The notes: generated by a model not told the origin, from the sequence alone. DNA of 44,684 nt from Candidatus Angelobacter sp. Gp1-AA117 (GCA_003223515.1 QHVI01000054.1:1-44684); one strand, 5' to 3'; shown: positions 17,235-26,410, counted from the stretch's first letter. A program made the numbers and translations.

Positions 17235-18662
17235 GTGAATGTTCCTGCGCGTATCCTAGTGTGCGCCACGCTGCTGGTGACGATCACCTTTGTGTATCAC
17301 AGGGTATTGCATGTAAATCCTACAACGGTCGCCGTAAGTTTTTTATTAGGAATTCTTTCAGTCGCGGCGGCCTGGGGATTGCGTTACGCCATTCCGCTTT
17401 CGATGGGCGCGGCGCTGAGTTTTAACTTCTTCTTCCTCCCTCCTACCGGAACCTTCACCATTGCCGAGACCCAGAACTGGGTGGCGCTGTTTGCCTTCTT
17501 CTTTGTCTCGGTGATTGCCAGCAATCTTTCCGAGCGTGCGCGGCGGCAGACCATGGAAGCCCATCGCCGCCGGCAGGAACTGGAGCGGCTTTACCGCTTT
17601 AGCGAAGAACTGCTGGTGACGGAGAACGTGCTGGAACTGCTGAAGATGATCCCTCAGTATGTCGTACAGACCTTTGGTGTGAACCATGCGGCGCTGTACT
17701 TGTCAGGCAAGGACGAGAGTTACCGCTCAGGACCGCAGCCGCAGGAAATCCCGGTGGAAGAATTGAAAGACGCAGCCTTGCGCGGCGAGATGGTGTTTCA
17801 ACCGGAGCGCAGGCTGGCAATTGTTCCGGTAAAGCTGGGAATGCGCGCTATGGGATCGCTGGGCCTGACCGGGGAGATTGGATCGCGGGAGACGCTGGAA
17901 GCCATTGGCGCGCTGATTGCCACCGCCATTGAACGCAGCAACGCTGTGGAAAAGCTGGCGCGCACCGAGGCTTCGCGCGAGAGCGAACGGCTGCGTTCGG
18001 CGCTGCTCGATTCAGTGACGCATGAGTTTCGCACGCCGCTGACCTCCATCAAAGCGTCCGTAACTACGTTGCTCTCCGGGGCCACTCTCGATGCGGATCA
18101 GCGGCAGGACCTGCTGGCCGTAATTGAAGAAGAGAGCGACCGGCTGAACCGCCTGGTGGGTGAAGCGGTGGAGATGGCGCAGCTCGATGCCAAAGAAGTG
18201 AAGCTGGATCTCGGGCCGCACCAGATACGTGAGGCCATCCATGCAGCTCTGGATGGCTCGCAGCAGGCGTTCCAGGGGCATCCGCTGCAAATTCGGCTGC
18301 CGCAGCAGCTTCCGCCGGTGATGATGGACGTGGAGTGGATCAGGAAAGTACTGCAACATCTGTTGGAGAATGCGGTCAAGTATTCCGATGAAGGCTCGCC
18401 TATCTTCATCAGCAGTGAAGTGAAAAATGACCGGCTGATTACCAGCGTGGCCGATCGCGGCGTAGGCATTGACGACCTGGAACGCTCGATGATCTTCGAC
18501 AAGTTTTATCGTGGACAGGGCCAGCGCTACCGGGTGCAGGGAACCGGCATGGGATTGGCGATTGTGAAAGCGATTGTGGAGGCCCATGGCGGACGAATTG
18601 AGGTGACCAGCCAGTTGGGGCACGGGTCGGTGTTCTCATTCGGGCTACCCGTAGTTACTTAA
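17235..18662 (+). CDS. Histidine kinase half of KdpD (DUF4118-GAF-HisKA-HATPase)
   Basis: 475 residues from GTG 17235 (MNVPARILV); the frame stays open far upstream only because it is antisense to the KdpD N-terminal gene. Four close-packed membrane helices (about 6-100) match the DUF4118 segment of KdpD. A GAF-like domain follows (about 120-240), then a HisKA helix with phospho-acceptor H263 (SVTHEFRTPLTSIK), the N box N379 (LLENAVKYS), and G boxes DRGVGIDD and GTGMGLAIVKAIVEAHGG. All catalytic motifs are intact. It is divergent from the KdpD N-terminal/kdpE pair, with only 39 bases between starts, so promoters must overlap coding sequence. The natural reading is that both halves reassemble into one K+/turgor sensor phosphorylating KdpE. 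Confidence 0.92.
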   Translation: MNVPARILVCATLLVTITFVYHRVLHVNPTTVAVSFLLGILSVAAAWGLRYAIPLSMGAALSFNFFFLPPTGTFTIAETQNWVALFAFFFVSVIASNLSERARRQTMEAHRRRQELERLYRFSEELLVTENVLELLKMIPQYVVQTFGVNHAALYLSGKDESYRSGPQPQEIPVEELKDAALRGEMVFQPERRLAIVPVKLGMRAMGSLGLTGEIGSRETLEAIGALIATAIERSNAVEKLARTEASRESERLRSALLDSVTHEFRTPLTSIKASVTTLLSGATLDADQRQDLLAVIEEESDRLNRLVGEAVEMAQLDAKEVKLDLGPHQIREAIHAALDGSQQAFQGHPLQIRLPQQLPPVMMDVEWIRKVLQHLLENAVKYSDEGSPIFISSEVKNDRLITSVADRGVGIDDLERSMIFDKFYRGQGQRYRVQGTGMGLAIVKAIVEAHGGRIEVTSQLGHGSVFSFGLPVVT

Positions 18663-18759
18663 TTTTTGCCGCTGATAAACGCCGATGATGCTGATTAAAA
18701 TCGGGAGATCGAACGTGCACGAAAAATCCTGCCCTTGCAATTACAAATCTACAGATTAA

Positions 18760-18855
18760 GGAGACGATGAGAACCTGCTGGCCACACATCAGGCAGCCAT
18801 CCAGAGGCTGGATGCTTACCTGACCTGGACGCAGAAGCAGGGAAAGAAGCAGTGA
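18760..18855 (+). pseudogene. Possible C-terminal gene remnant
   Basis: Downstream of a TAA, the frame reads GDDENLLATHQAAIQRL then DAYLTWTQKQGKKQ and stops at TGA 18853-18855. Codon use looks coding and the sequence forms a plausible amphipathic helix, but there is no start codon in frame. It may be the tail of a decayed gene. The family is not recognised. Confidence 0.3.
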
Positions 18856-19115
18856 GGCAATCGGCCATAGGAATCAGCCCAACTTTCCGTCTGAGACGCT
18901 GTGACTTTTTGGGTTGGACAACGTTGCTGCCTCGTACTCCATGCTCCCTCCCTTTTGGTGTCCTGAGCGAGCGCCGCAATAGTATTTCCGGAATGAAGGT
19001 CTAAAGCGCGAAGCGAAGGATCTATGTATTTATTCAATCCGCGTGATCAGCGGTAAGACTTCCTCTCTCCACTTAACTTTACTTTACATAATTTCGATCA
19101 TTTTCTAATTTTTTC

Positions 19116-19143
19116 TTGCAACAGTGGCGTGTCCTATTACACT
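19116..19143 (+). promoter_or_regulatory. Candidate promoter of the large protease gene
   Basis: TTGCAA (19116-19121), a 16-base spacer and TACACT (19138-19143), 149 bases upstream of the ATG. Both hexamers deviate from consensus, so this is tentative. Confidence 0.35.
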
Positions 19144-19291
19144 ATCTAGCATCCAGCAACTCACAATCGGCAGGATGCCGGTAGTGAACACCTGAGGATA
19201 GCGCTCAGGATTATTCCGTTCGCTTCACGGTGGTGAGGCGATTGCAATCACTGTTGTTTCTAACCATCCTGCACATACTAAGAGGAAAAAG

Positions 19292-22200
19292 ATGATCATC
19301 CATCGATTGGGCCCCGAGGGACGATTCCGGCTCTCCGCAATCATCGTCCTCGCAGTTTTCCTTATGTCTGCGTCAATGCTGCCTGCGCAGACCGTAGCAA
19401 CAGATACCAGTACAGACCTGAAATTCCATAAGTTCCAGCCGAGCGTGCCGCCGGAGTTTATGGTGCCGCAAGCCAGCCAGTTCCAGGGCGCTGCGGAGAT
19501 TGGCGCAAACGCGAAACAGCAGATGCAGATGCTGCAGCAGGAAAAGAACGCGCGTACGCCTGCGCAGCAGAAGATCGATTCGAACGTGCTCTACACGATC
19601 AGGATGCTGCAGGGCCAGCCCGCCGCTCCGGGTGTACCTTACCTTTACACGGGCGTAGACCTTGATGACAGAAACAATCTGGTGCTCGACATTACGGCGG
19701 TGGTTAGCCCTGACTTACTCAAAAAGCTGACCGCGGCCGGCGCTCAGGTGCTGAGTTCTTATCCGGGTATGCGCAGCGTGCGGGCCATCGTTCCCGCTAT
19801 GCAGGTGGAAAGCATTGCCGCTTTTCCGGAGGTGATCTTCATCTCGCCCAAGCGGGAAGCGCGGACCCATGGCAGCCGGTACAACCTGAGCAGCAACTTC
19901 ATGGCCCGGGCCGCGAGAGTAAGAGCCAGCCTGGCGGCCATGATGCAGGCCACGGTACAAACCGGACAGGGCAGCGTAACCACGGAAGGCGACTTGACGC
20001 ACCGCGCCTTTGATGCGCGCGGCACCTTCGGCGTGAACGGATCGGGGCTGAAGATTGGTGTGCTTTCTGACGGTGTAACCAACCTTGCGCTGAGCCAGGC
20101 AACAGGCGATCTGCCGCCCACCTGCGGAACACCACCTTGCGTCACTGTGCTTCCCGGCCAGACGGGAAGCGGCGACGAAGGCACGGCCATGATGGAGATC
20201 ATCCATGACATGGCGCCGGGCGCGAGCCTTTATTTTGCGACCGCGTTCAACGGCATCACCAGTTTTGCCCAGAACATCCGCGATCTGCGGGCTGCAGGTT
20301 GCGACATTATCGTCGATGACGTCTTCTATTTTGTGGAAAGCGCCTTTCAGGATGGGCAGGCTGCCTCGATTGTCTCCAACACAAACGGCGGTGTGGTGAT
20401 CCAGGCAGTGAATGATGTGGTTGCTGATGGCGCGCTGTATTTCTCTTCAGCGGGCAATGAAGGGAGCCTGGATGCAGGCAACTCTGGGACCTATGAAGCC
20501 GATTTCAATCCGGTGCCCGCTGCTGCTCCTCTCCCTGCGGGCAACGTGCATTCTTTTGGGGTCGCTCCATTCGATACCAGCCTTTCGCTGGCGGCTGCCA
20601 CAGTGCTTCACTGGGCCGATCCGCTGGGCGGTTCCAGCAATGACTATGACCTGTACGTGCTCGACCCTACGAGCACCACGGTGGTGGCGGCCTCCACCAA
20701 TGTGCAGAACGGGACTCAGGACCCGTTTGAACAGGTATCTATCACGGCGACCTTTCCCGGAAACCGTTACGTGGTGTTTCAAAAGCCGGGCGCTGCCAAT
20801 CGCTTCTTCCATCTGGAGGCGCTCGAAGGGCTGTTGCAGATTTCAACCGCTGGTGAGACGCATGGACACTCAGCCGCTTCAGGAGCTTACACGGTGGCGG
20901 CCACACCGGCAGTCGGACCATTCCCTAATCCGTTTAACGCAGCCAATCTTACGGAGTTCTTCAGCTCTGACGGCCCGCGCCACATCTTTTTTCATGGCGA
21001 TGGAACCGCGATTACGCCGGGGAATTTTTCGGCGTCAGGCGGCACGCTGCTGAACAAGCCAGACATTACCGCCGCAGATGGAGTATCGGTGACTGGCGTA
21101 GGAGGATTTCCAAATCCATTTTTCGGAACCTCTGCAGCGGCACCGAGCGCGGCGGGGGTGGCGGCGCTGGTGAAATCTGCCAATCCTGCATTAACGCAGG
21201 CGCAAATCCGTACAGCGCTGACCAGCACAGCCATCGATATCATGGCTCCGGGGTTCGACCGTGATTCCGGCAGCGGCATCGTGATGGCATACGAAGCAGT
21301 GAAGTCGCTGGGTATGCCCGGCACTGCCAATCCTGAGATTAGCAGTGTGACTGTCAGCGAAAATCCTGGAAACGGAAACGGCGTGCTGGAGATCGGCGAA
21401 GGCGGCAAGATCGTGATCCAACTGAAGAACAGCTCAGGAGTGCTGGACGCTACCGGCGTAAGTGGTGTGCTGACGACCTCAACGCCGGGCGTAACCATTA
21501 CACAGCCAAACACTACAAACTTTCCTGACCTGCCCATCGGGACCGCATCATTCGCGAACCTGAGCCCGCTGACCTTCACCATAGGGAACGATGCACCCTG
21601 CGGGGCAACCATCAACTTCACTCTGGCCACCACCTTCAACGGCGGCACCACCAGAAACCTTGATTTTTCTGTCCCTATAGGACAGCTTGCGCTGACGAAC
21701 ACGCTCGGGACTACTCCCGCTCCTGGATTAGCTGGTCTCACCGGTGCTACGGGTACACAGACGAATCGTGTCTCACGGAATGGGATCGGTTCCACCTGTC
21801 AGGCGTCGAAAGTTTTTCCGGGAACGATTGCAGTTGGTTCCAGGACGTTCGACTCCTATACCTTTACCGCCTGCCGCTCCACGTGTCTGAATCCGCAACT
21901 GAGTTCGCCTGCCGCGATATCGATGTTCGAGGTGGCCTATTCACCCAGCTTCGATCCGGCAAATATTGCGACAAACTATCTGGCTGATGCAGGAGTAAGC
22001 GGCACCTCACAGAAATGCAGATTCAATACCGTTTCAGGGACAACATATACAGTTGTAATCAGTGATGTAGGTGGCGCAAGCGCAGGCCAGTCTTACACGC
22101 TGCAACTGCCGGCGTGCGCCTTCAATTGCAACAACAACCATGTACCCAATGCGCTGGTGCATGATGTGACTGTACCCGCCGCGACGCTGGGTGGCAGTGC

Positions 22201-23485
22201 CGATGCAAGCGTCGATAATGGCTCCTTCGATCCTGATGGTGATTCGATCACCATGACCCAGACACCGGCTGGGCCATACCCGAAGGGAACCACCACAGTG
22301 ATGCTGACCGTGGTTGATCCCAAAGGTGCAACGGCGCAGGCTACAGCGGTGGTTACTGTGATCGATCCGGCTGGAGGCACTGCACCTACCACGACAGGGA
22401 TCAATGCCAGCACGCAAAATCCCCCACTGGGCGGAACGGTGACGCTGACCGCCACAGTCAACAAAGGCGCTGGATCGACCACGCCCACCGGCACCGTGAA
22501 CTTCAAGCAGGGAACCGCGGTGCTGGGCTCGGCGACGCTGGACAACACAGGAGTGGCAACACTGCAGACCACCAGCCTCACACCCGGGCCGCATAACATC
22601 ACGGCTCTGTATTTCGGCGATTCTACCTATGCCGGCAGCACTTCTGCGGCTACGGCAGTCACGGTGATTACGCCGACGGCTACTTCGCTGAATGGCAATC
22701 CGGCCAATCCTGGAATCGGCGGGACAGTGACGCTGACTGCAACCATCAACAAAGCTCCAGGAATGCTGGCTCCAACAGGAACGGTGACCTTCAAGGAAGG
22801 AACGGCAACGCTGGGCAGCGGAACTGTGAATGCTTCAGGCACGGCGGCAATGCAAATTTCCACGCTTGCCGTCGGGCAGCACAGCATCACCTCTACTTAC
22901 AGCGGAGACAGCTTGTATCTGCCAAGCACCTCGGCTGCGTTCGTGGTCACAGTAGGCACAACGCCTCCGGATTTCACCGTGAACATCCCCAGTGCCAGCA
23001 AAACGGTGCCTGCGGGGCAATCCGCTCAATACACGTTCACAATCAATCCTCAGGGCGGTTTCAACGCAACTGTAAACTTCAGTTGTTCGGGATTGCCGCA
23101 GGGTGCAAGTTGTGGATTCAATCCGCCAACGGTCACGGTGAATGGCAGCCCAGCCAGTACCACGCTGACCATCACTACCACGGCACGAACAGTCACCACG
23201 GCCTCAGCAGGACACGGCCTGAATGCCTTGGCGGCAACCGGCACAGTCTTTTTTGGCCTGGTGCTGGTGGGCGGATTCTCCAGCAGGAAGCGGCGGGTGC
23301 AGCTTGTGTGCGTGTTGCTGCTGGCCATCGCGATGATCGTGAGCATGACAGCCTGCGGTGGCGGAAGTCATACACACCAACAACAATTTGTGACCGGAAC
23401 TCCGGCGGGAACATATATGGTGAGCGTGGCTGCAACCGGGGCTTCAGTCACGAAGAACTCGACCATCACGCTGGTCGTACAGTAA
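19292..23485 (+). CDS. Secreted S8/S53-like serine protease with Ig-like repeats
   Basis: 1397 residues; signal peptide near residues 13-33 (ending SMLPAQ), ribosome-binding site AGAGGA. The protease domain spans about 250-680 with Asp 260 (VLSDGV), Glu 296 (GDEGTAMMEIIHDMAPGA), Asn 389 (SSAGNEGS) and Ser 614 (FGTSAAAPSAAG). Glu 296 stands where subtilisins have the catalytic His, which points to the S53-like Ser-Glu-Asp subgroup. A cadherin/HYR-like domain (about 950-1030), two Ig-like repeats (about 1033-1125 and 1128-1222) and a beta-rich domain (about 1227-1305) follow. Near the C-terminus are two hydrophobic helices separated by SSRKRR, the second ending SMTAC. It is probably exported and envelope-associated. 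A long leader precedes it and a bidirectional terminator follows. Confidence 0.9.
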   Translation: MIIHRLGPEGRFRLSAIIVLAVFLMSASMLPAQTVATDTSTDLKFHKFQPSVPPEFMVPQASQFQGAAEIGANAKQQMQMLQQEKNARTPAQQKIDSNVLYTIRMLQGQPAAPGVPYLYTGVDLDDRNNLVLDITAVVSPDLLKKLTAAGAQVLSSYPGMRSVRAIVPAMQVESIAAFPEVIFISPKREARTHGSRYNLSSNFMARAARVRASLAAMMQATVQTGQGSVTTEGDLTHRAFDARGTFGVNGSGLKIGVLSDGVTNLALSQATGDLPPTCGTPPCVTVLPGQTGSGDEGTAMMEIIHDMAPGASLYFATAFNGITSFAQNIRDLRAAGCDIIVDDVFYFVESAFQDGQAASIVSNTNGGVVIQAVNDVVADGALYFSSAGNEGSLDAGNSGTYEADFNPVPAAAPLPAGNVHSFGVAPFDTSLSLAAATVLHWADPLGGSSNDYDLYVLDPTSTTVVAASTNVQNGTQDPFEQVSITATFPGNRYVVFQKPGAANRFFHLEALEGLLQISTAGETHGHSAASGAYTVAATPAVGPFPNPFNAANLTEFFSSDGPRHIFFHGDGTAITPGNFSASGGTLLNKPDITAADGVSVTGVGGFPNPFFGTSAAAPSAAGVAALVKSANPALTQAQIRTALTSTAIDIMAPGFDRDSGSGIVMAYEAVKSLGMPGTANPEISSVTVSENPGNGNGVLEIGEGGKIVIQLKNSSGVLDATGVSGVLTTSTPGVTITQPNTTNFPDLPIGTASFANLSPLTFTIGNDAPCGATINFTLATTFNGGTTRNLDFSVPIGQLALTNTLGTTPAPGLAGLTGATGTQTNRVSRNGIGSTCQASKVFPGTIAVGSRTFDSYTFTACRSTCLNPQLSSPAAISMFEVAYSPSFDPANIATNYLADAGVSGTSQKCRFNTVSGTTYTVVISDVGGASAGQSYTLQLPACAFNCNNNHVPNALVHDVTVPAATLGGSADASVDNGSFDPDGDSITMTQTPAGPYPKGTTTVMLTVVDPKGATAQATAVVTVIDPAGGTAPTTTGINASTQNPPLGGTVTLTATVNKGAGSTTPTGTVNFKQGTAVLGSATLDNTGVATLQTTSLTPGPHNITALYFGDSTYAGSTSAATAVTVITPTATSLNGNPANPGIGGTVTLTATINKAPGMLAPTGTVTFKEGTATLGSGTVNASGTAAMQISTLAVGQHSITSTYSGDSLYLPSTSAAFVVTVGTTPPDFTVNIPSASKTVPAGQSAQYTFTINPQGGFNATVNFSCSGLPQGASCGFNPPTVTVNGSPASTTLTITTTARTVTTASAGHGLNALAATGTVFFGLVLVGGFSSRKRRVQLVCVLLLAIAMIVSMTACGGGSHTHQQQFVTGTPAGTYMVSVAATGASVTKNSTITLVVQ

Positions 23486-23490
23486 AGAAG

Positions 23491-23519
23491 AAAGCCGCGC
23501 CCGGTAAGGGCGCGGCTTT
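23491..23519. terminator. Bidirectional terminator between convergent genes
   Basis: AAAGCCGCGCCC (23491-23502), loop GGTAA, GGGCGCGGCTTT (23508-23519): a perfect twelve-base-pair stem between the protease gene and the convergent beta-barrel gene. On the minus strand it is followed by a T-rich tail. Confidence 0.9.
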
Positions 23520-23568
23520 AAGGATCATGTCCTGTCGCCGGCTTTGCTGGTTTAGATATTCGTGCGTC

Positions 23569-24180
23569 TCAGTATTCCGATCTCCACGTGTAGCCGATCG
23601 AGGCTCCGACGCGAATGGCGTTGTTGCCGCTGAATTCCGAGTTGTCGTGAATGAAGTAATAGTGGGCCTCCGGGCGCAGAAAGACGTTGTGCCAGATGTA
23701 GATCTTCAGGCCGCCGCCCAGGTGCGCCATGAAGTGATTGCTGCTCACAAAATTCGTGCATGAAACGAAGTTGCAGGTCACGAACGGTGTATAGAAACGG
23801 GCACTTTCGGCGCCAATTCCTCCCTCAAGCTGAGCGGCCGCCTGCTTGCCCAGCTTGGGTGCCCATACCGCATTGAAATCATAGAAAACCGGACGGAAGG
23901 GCTGTTGCGCGCTAAATGCCTGATAAAGGTTGCGGGTGGCTCTCCAGAAGACCTCGCCGCCAACACCAAATTGGTGTTTGAAGAGGAAATCACCGCTGAT
24001 CACCGGGAACGCTCCTCCACCCACGGATTGAGGCGAATGATCGAGATCAAGCAGGGCATCAGAAGCAGGCGCGGATTTGAGTCCGCTGACGCCAACGGCT
24101 ACATCAAACTGCTGGGCACAGGCAGAGGTTGCGGATATAGAGATAGCAGATAAAAGCAGAACAAGAGCCAGTCGTTTCAA
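23569..24180 (-). CDS. Outer-membrane beta-barrel protein
   Basis: 203 residues from a TTG start with a good ribosome-binding site (CAGGAG, spacing about 8). Signal peptide MKRLALVLLLSAISISATSACAQ, then alternating hydrophobic/polar beta strands (FDVAVGVSGLK, GDFLFKHQFGVGGEVFWRA, YDFNAVWAPKL) and an aromatic C-terminal strand, VGASIGYTWRSEY. This is the layout of the OmpA/OprF-like small barrel (OMP_b-brl) superfamily. Two cysteines in TCNFVSCTNF may form a loop disulphide. No peptidoglycan-binding domain is present. The precise role is unknown. It lies just downstream of glnA in the same direction but behind that gene's terminator hairpin. Confidence 0.82.
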   Translation of the reverse strand: MKRLALVLLLSAISISATSACAQQFDVAVGVSGLKSAPASDALLDLDHSPQSVGGGAFPVISGDFLFKHQFGVGGEVFWRATRNLYQAFSAQQPFRPVFYDFNAVWAPKLGKQAAAQLEGGIGAESARFYTPFVTCNFVSCTNFVSSNHFMAHLGGGLKIYIWHNVFLRPEAHYYFIHDNSEFSGNNAIRVGASIGYTWRSEY

Positions 24181-24325
24181 TGTCTTTCTCCTGCCAGGAA
24201 TGGCTGGCGATAAGGATGCACCCTTGCTCCAGAGGGATGCAACTTTGTTGCTGGCTCAGAACCAAAGTATGCGAGAGCGCAGGCTGGAAGAAGCTGGACT
24301 GGCAGCGGCAGCGAAATAAGAAGTA

Positions 24326-24350
24326 ACGCCCTGGCCGCAGGCCAGGGCGT
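24326..24350 (-). terminator. Terminator of glnA
   Basis: ACGCCCTGGCC (24326-24336), loop GCA, GGCCAGGGCGT (24340-24350): a perfect eleven-base-pair stem just past the glutamine synthetase stop, with a T-rich minus-strand tail. Confidence 0.85.
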
Positions 24351-24357
24351 TTGACGT

Positions 24358-25788
24358 TTAGAACATGTTCCAGAGGAACTGGTTATACACATCATGGTGG
24401 TACTGCACCTCGGGCGGCTTTACGAATGTGCCCAGCAGGCGCGGGCAGCGGTCCGCCGAGGCCTGCTTGAGGTCAGCATAGCGACCCTTGACGTCCTCGC
24501 CGAGCAGGGATGTTGTCCACTTGGAGTTGCGGAAGTTTTCCATGGCCGTATAGATGTTGTCCGGCAGATAGCGCTCAGCTTGTCGCAAATTTTTGATGGT
24601 AGCTGTCTCGCCGTCTAATCCGGTCTTGAAGATGGAGTACATCACCATGTAGGGATTGGCATCCGGCGCGACTGAACGCACTTCCACGCGCATGCTCTTT
24701 TCATTGCCGATCGGGATGCGCACCATGGAGCCGCGATCGGTGGCTGACGCCTTGATCTGGTTCGGAGCTTCAAAGTGCGGATCCAGGCGGCGATACGCAT
24801 TTACGCTGGCGTTGAGCATGAGACAGAGATCATTGCCGTGCGTCAGGATACGATCCACAAAGCTCCAACCCATCTGGCTGAGTTTCTCTTCGCCCTTCGC
24901 GTCCCAGAAAAGGTTCTTGCCGTTTTTGCTGATGGAAACGTTGGTATGCATGCCGTTGCCGTTCACACCTACGACGGGCTTGGGCAGGAATGAGGCGGTA
25001 AGGCCCATCTTGGTGGCGACCTGGCGGCAGATCAGCTTGTAGAGCTGAATCTGGTCGGCAGCAGCCACGACTTCACCATAGCTGTAATTGATTTCGAACT
25101 GCGAAGGCGCAACTTCAGGATGGTCTTTTTCGTTCTGGAAGCCCATGGCACGCTGCACTTCCGCCGTGGTGTCAATAAAGGTGCGCAGGGCATCGCCCGG
25201 CAGCGAGTGATAGTAACCGCCAGTGTTCACATATTCGAACTTGCCGGTTTCATGGTAACGGCGTTCAGCGTCCGAGCCTTTGAAAAGAAATCCTTCAATC
25301 TCATTGGCAGCGTTGAGCGTGTAACCCTTGGCTTTATAAAGGTTTTCGGCGAAACTTTTAAGGATGCCGCGAATGTCTGCCGTATAGGGCGTGCCGCCCT
25401 TATCGATGACTTCTCCGAAGACCAGCACCTTGCCCGAACCGAAGATATCTGCGGGAGCCCAATAGAAGGAACTCCAGTCGATACCGAGGCGCAAATCGCT
25501 TTCCCGCTGGGCGGTGAATCCGCGAATGGACGAGCCGTCGAAGGTCAGGTTGTCCCAGCTTTTGATGAGGAACTTCTTGTCGTAGTCCAGCATGTGCAAC
25601 CGGCCTTCAAGATCACTGAAGAGCACGGTTATGGCTTTAATGCCTTTCTGGTCGGTCAGGTACTTGATCCGGTCTTCCTGGATCTTGTCAGGAGCAACGC
25701 GTTTCTTACGCTGCTCCTTGACCTGAAGATTCAGTTGTTCCAATTCGTCATACGAGAGGGCCAGGAAATTCCGAAGTTCGCTCGACAT
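24358..25788 (-). CDS. glnA: Glutamine synthetase, type I
   Basis: 476 residues. Catalytic blocks are present in order: LTFDGSSIRGF, NEIEGFLF (metal-binding Glu), APSQFEINYS, GNGMHTNVSI, NAYRRLDPHFEAP and RVEVRSVAPDANPY. The enzyme joins ammonia to glutamate using ATP and is the entry point for nitrogen. The segment where proteobacterial GSI-beta carries the adenylylated Tyr (NLYDLPPEE) reads RYLPDNIYTAM here, so covalent regulation by GlnE looks unlikely. An N-terminal helix rich in Lys/Glu (LNLQVKEQRKKRVAPDK) precedes the usual beginning. A strong ribosome-binding site (AGAGGAG) supports the ATG. No glnB, amt or ntr gene adjoins. Confidence 0.96.
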   Translation of the reverse strand: MSSELRNFLALSYDELEQLNLQVKEQRKKRVAPDKIQEDRIKYLTDQKGIKAITVLFSDLEGRLHMLDYDKKFLIKSWDNLTFDGSSIRGFTAQRESDLRLGIDWSSFYWAPADIFGSGKVLVFGEVIDKGGTPYTADIRGILKSFAENLYKAKGYTLNAANEIEGFLFKGSDAERRYHETGKFEYVNTGGYYHSLPGDALRTFIDTTAEVQRAMGFQNEKDHPEVAPSQFEINYSYGEVVAAADQIQLYKLICRQVATKMGLTASFLPKPVVGVNGNGMHTNVSISKNGKNLFWDAKGEEKLSQMGWSFVDRILTHGNDLCLMLNASVNAYRRLDPHFEAPNQIKASATDRGSMVRIPIGNEKSMRVEVRSVAPDANPYMVMYSIFKTGLDGETATIKNLRQAERYLPDNIYTAMENFRNSKWTTSLLGEDVKGRYADLKQASADRCPRLLGTFVKPPEVQYHHDVYNQFLWNMF

Positions 25789-25929
25789 AGTCTCCTCTTA
25801 TATTGGGATGAAATTCCGAGTGACGTTAGTGGATAGAGATGACAAGCACAGGGTAGCAGCGGCGCGCCCCATAAGCCAATTAAAAGCCTTAATGAAGTGT
25901 ATCAAAGGAATTTATAGGCGGCGGGACTT

Positions 25930-26376
25930 TTACCACCGCGCAGTGCGGCGATGGCGGCCCAGGCCGATAGTGTCAAACTCGTCATCGGGCGGAGCGGCCT
26001 TGACCCCCAGAAGGCGCAAAGCCTGGTTGATGGGATTATCAGTGTCTGAGGGCTCCATGACCATATTTCCCTGATCCCAGGCCACGGCCATCTGCAGGCC
26101 TTGACCTCCAAAATACCCGGCTTCCACGTAAGCGAGAGGTCCCTCTTCTGAAGCTGCTATGGCGCGGTCGACAATCGCGCGATAGAGAAACTCGAAAACC
26201 GGGGAGACAGTTTTGGCATCGTCGCCCGAATCTGCTTTGAGGGTTTCCAGAAGTTTTTCTGTGAGCGGCACGAGCGACATGCCAGCGGCCAGCGGCACAA
26301 TCCTTGCGTCAAGGCCGATGGTGAAGGCACGCAGGGCCTTTTCGCTGCCGACGACGGCACAGAGTTCGTATCCCAT
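25930..26376 (-). CDS. Unknown protein, 148 residues
   Basis: Starts at ATG 26376 (MGYELCAVVGSEKAL) without a strong ribosome-binding site. It is soluble, with no signal peptide or membrane helix, and mixed alpha/beta in appearance (LRAFTIGLDARIVPLAAGMSLVPL, then AYVEAGYFGGQGLQMAVAW). The C-terminus is basic (GLGRHRRTARW). It is not a family I recognise. The frame and codon pattern look genuinely coding, and it lies upstream of glnA on the same strand (141-base gap), so cotranscription is possible. Function cannot be assigned. Confidence 0.6.
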   Translation of the reverse strand: MGYELCAVVGSEKALRAFTIGLDARIVPLAAGMSLVPLTEKLLETLKADSGDDAKTVSPVFEFLYRAIVDRAIAASEEGPLAYVEAGYFGGQGLQMAVAWDQGNMVMEPSDTDNPINQALRLLGVKAAPPDDEFDTIGLGRHRRTARW

Positions 26377-26410
26377 GGTGGGTATTATCGCTCAACTACA
26401 ACCAAAAACC

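Larger units (their letters stand above)
18663..19291. other. Long intergenic region with repeats and the protease leader
   Basis: Contains two copies of the CCGCTGATnAACGC repeat family (18666-18704 and, shorter and inverted, about 19033-19052), a short coding remnant (18760-18855), and an AT-rich block followed by a possible promoter at 19116-19143. The last 140 bases form a transcribed leader with a small hairpin, CCTGAG/CTCAGG (about 19190-19208). No known riboswitch was recognised. Confidence 0.6.

Noticed and set aside
19144-19291. Known riboswitch (c-di-GMP, cobalamin or similar)
   Set aside because: Small hairpins are present, but no conserved core of a known class could be matched.
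20992-21795. 267-codon minus-strand frame within the protease gene
   Set aside because: Antisense shadow without start signals or domain content.
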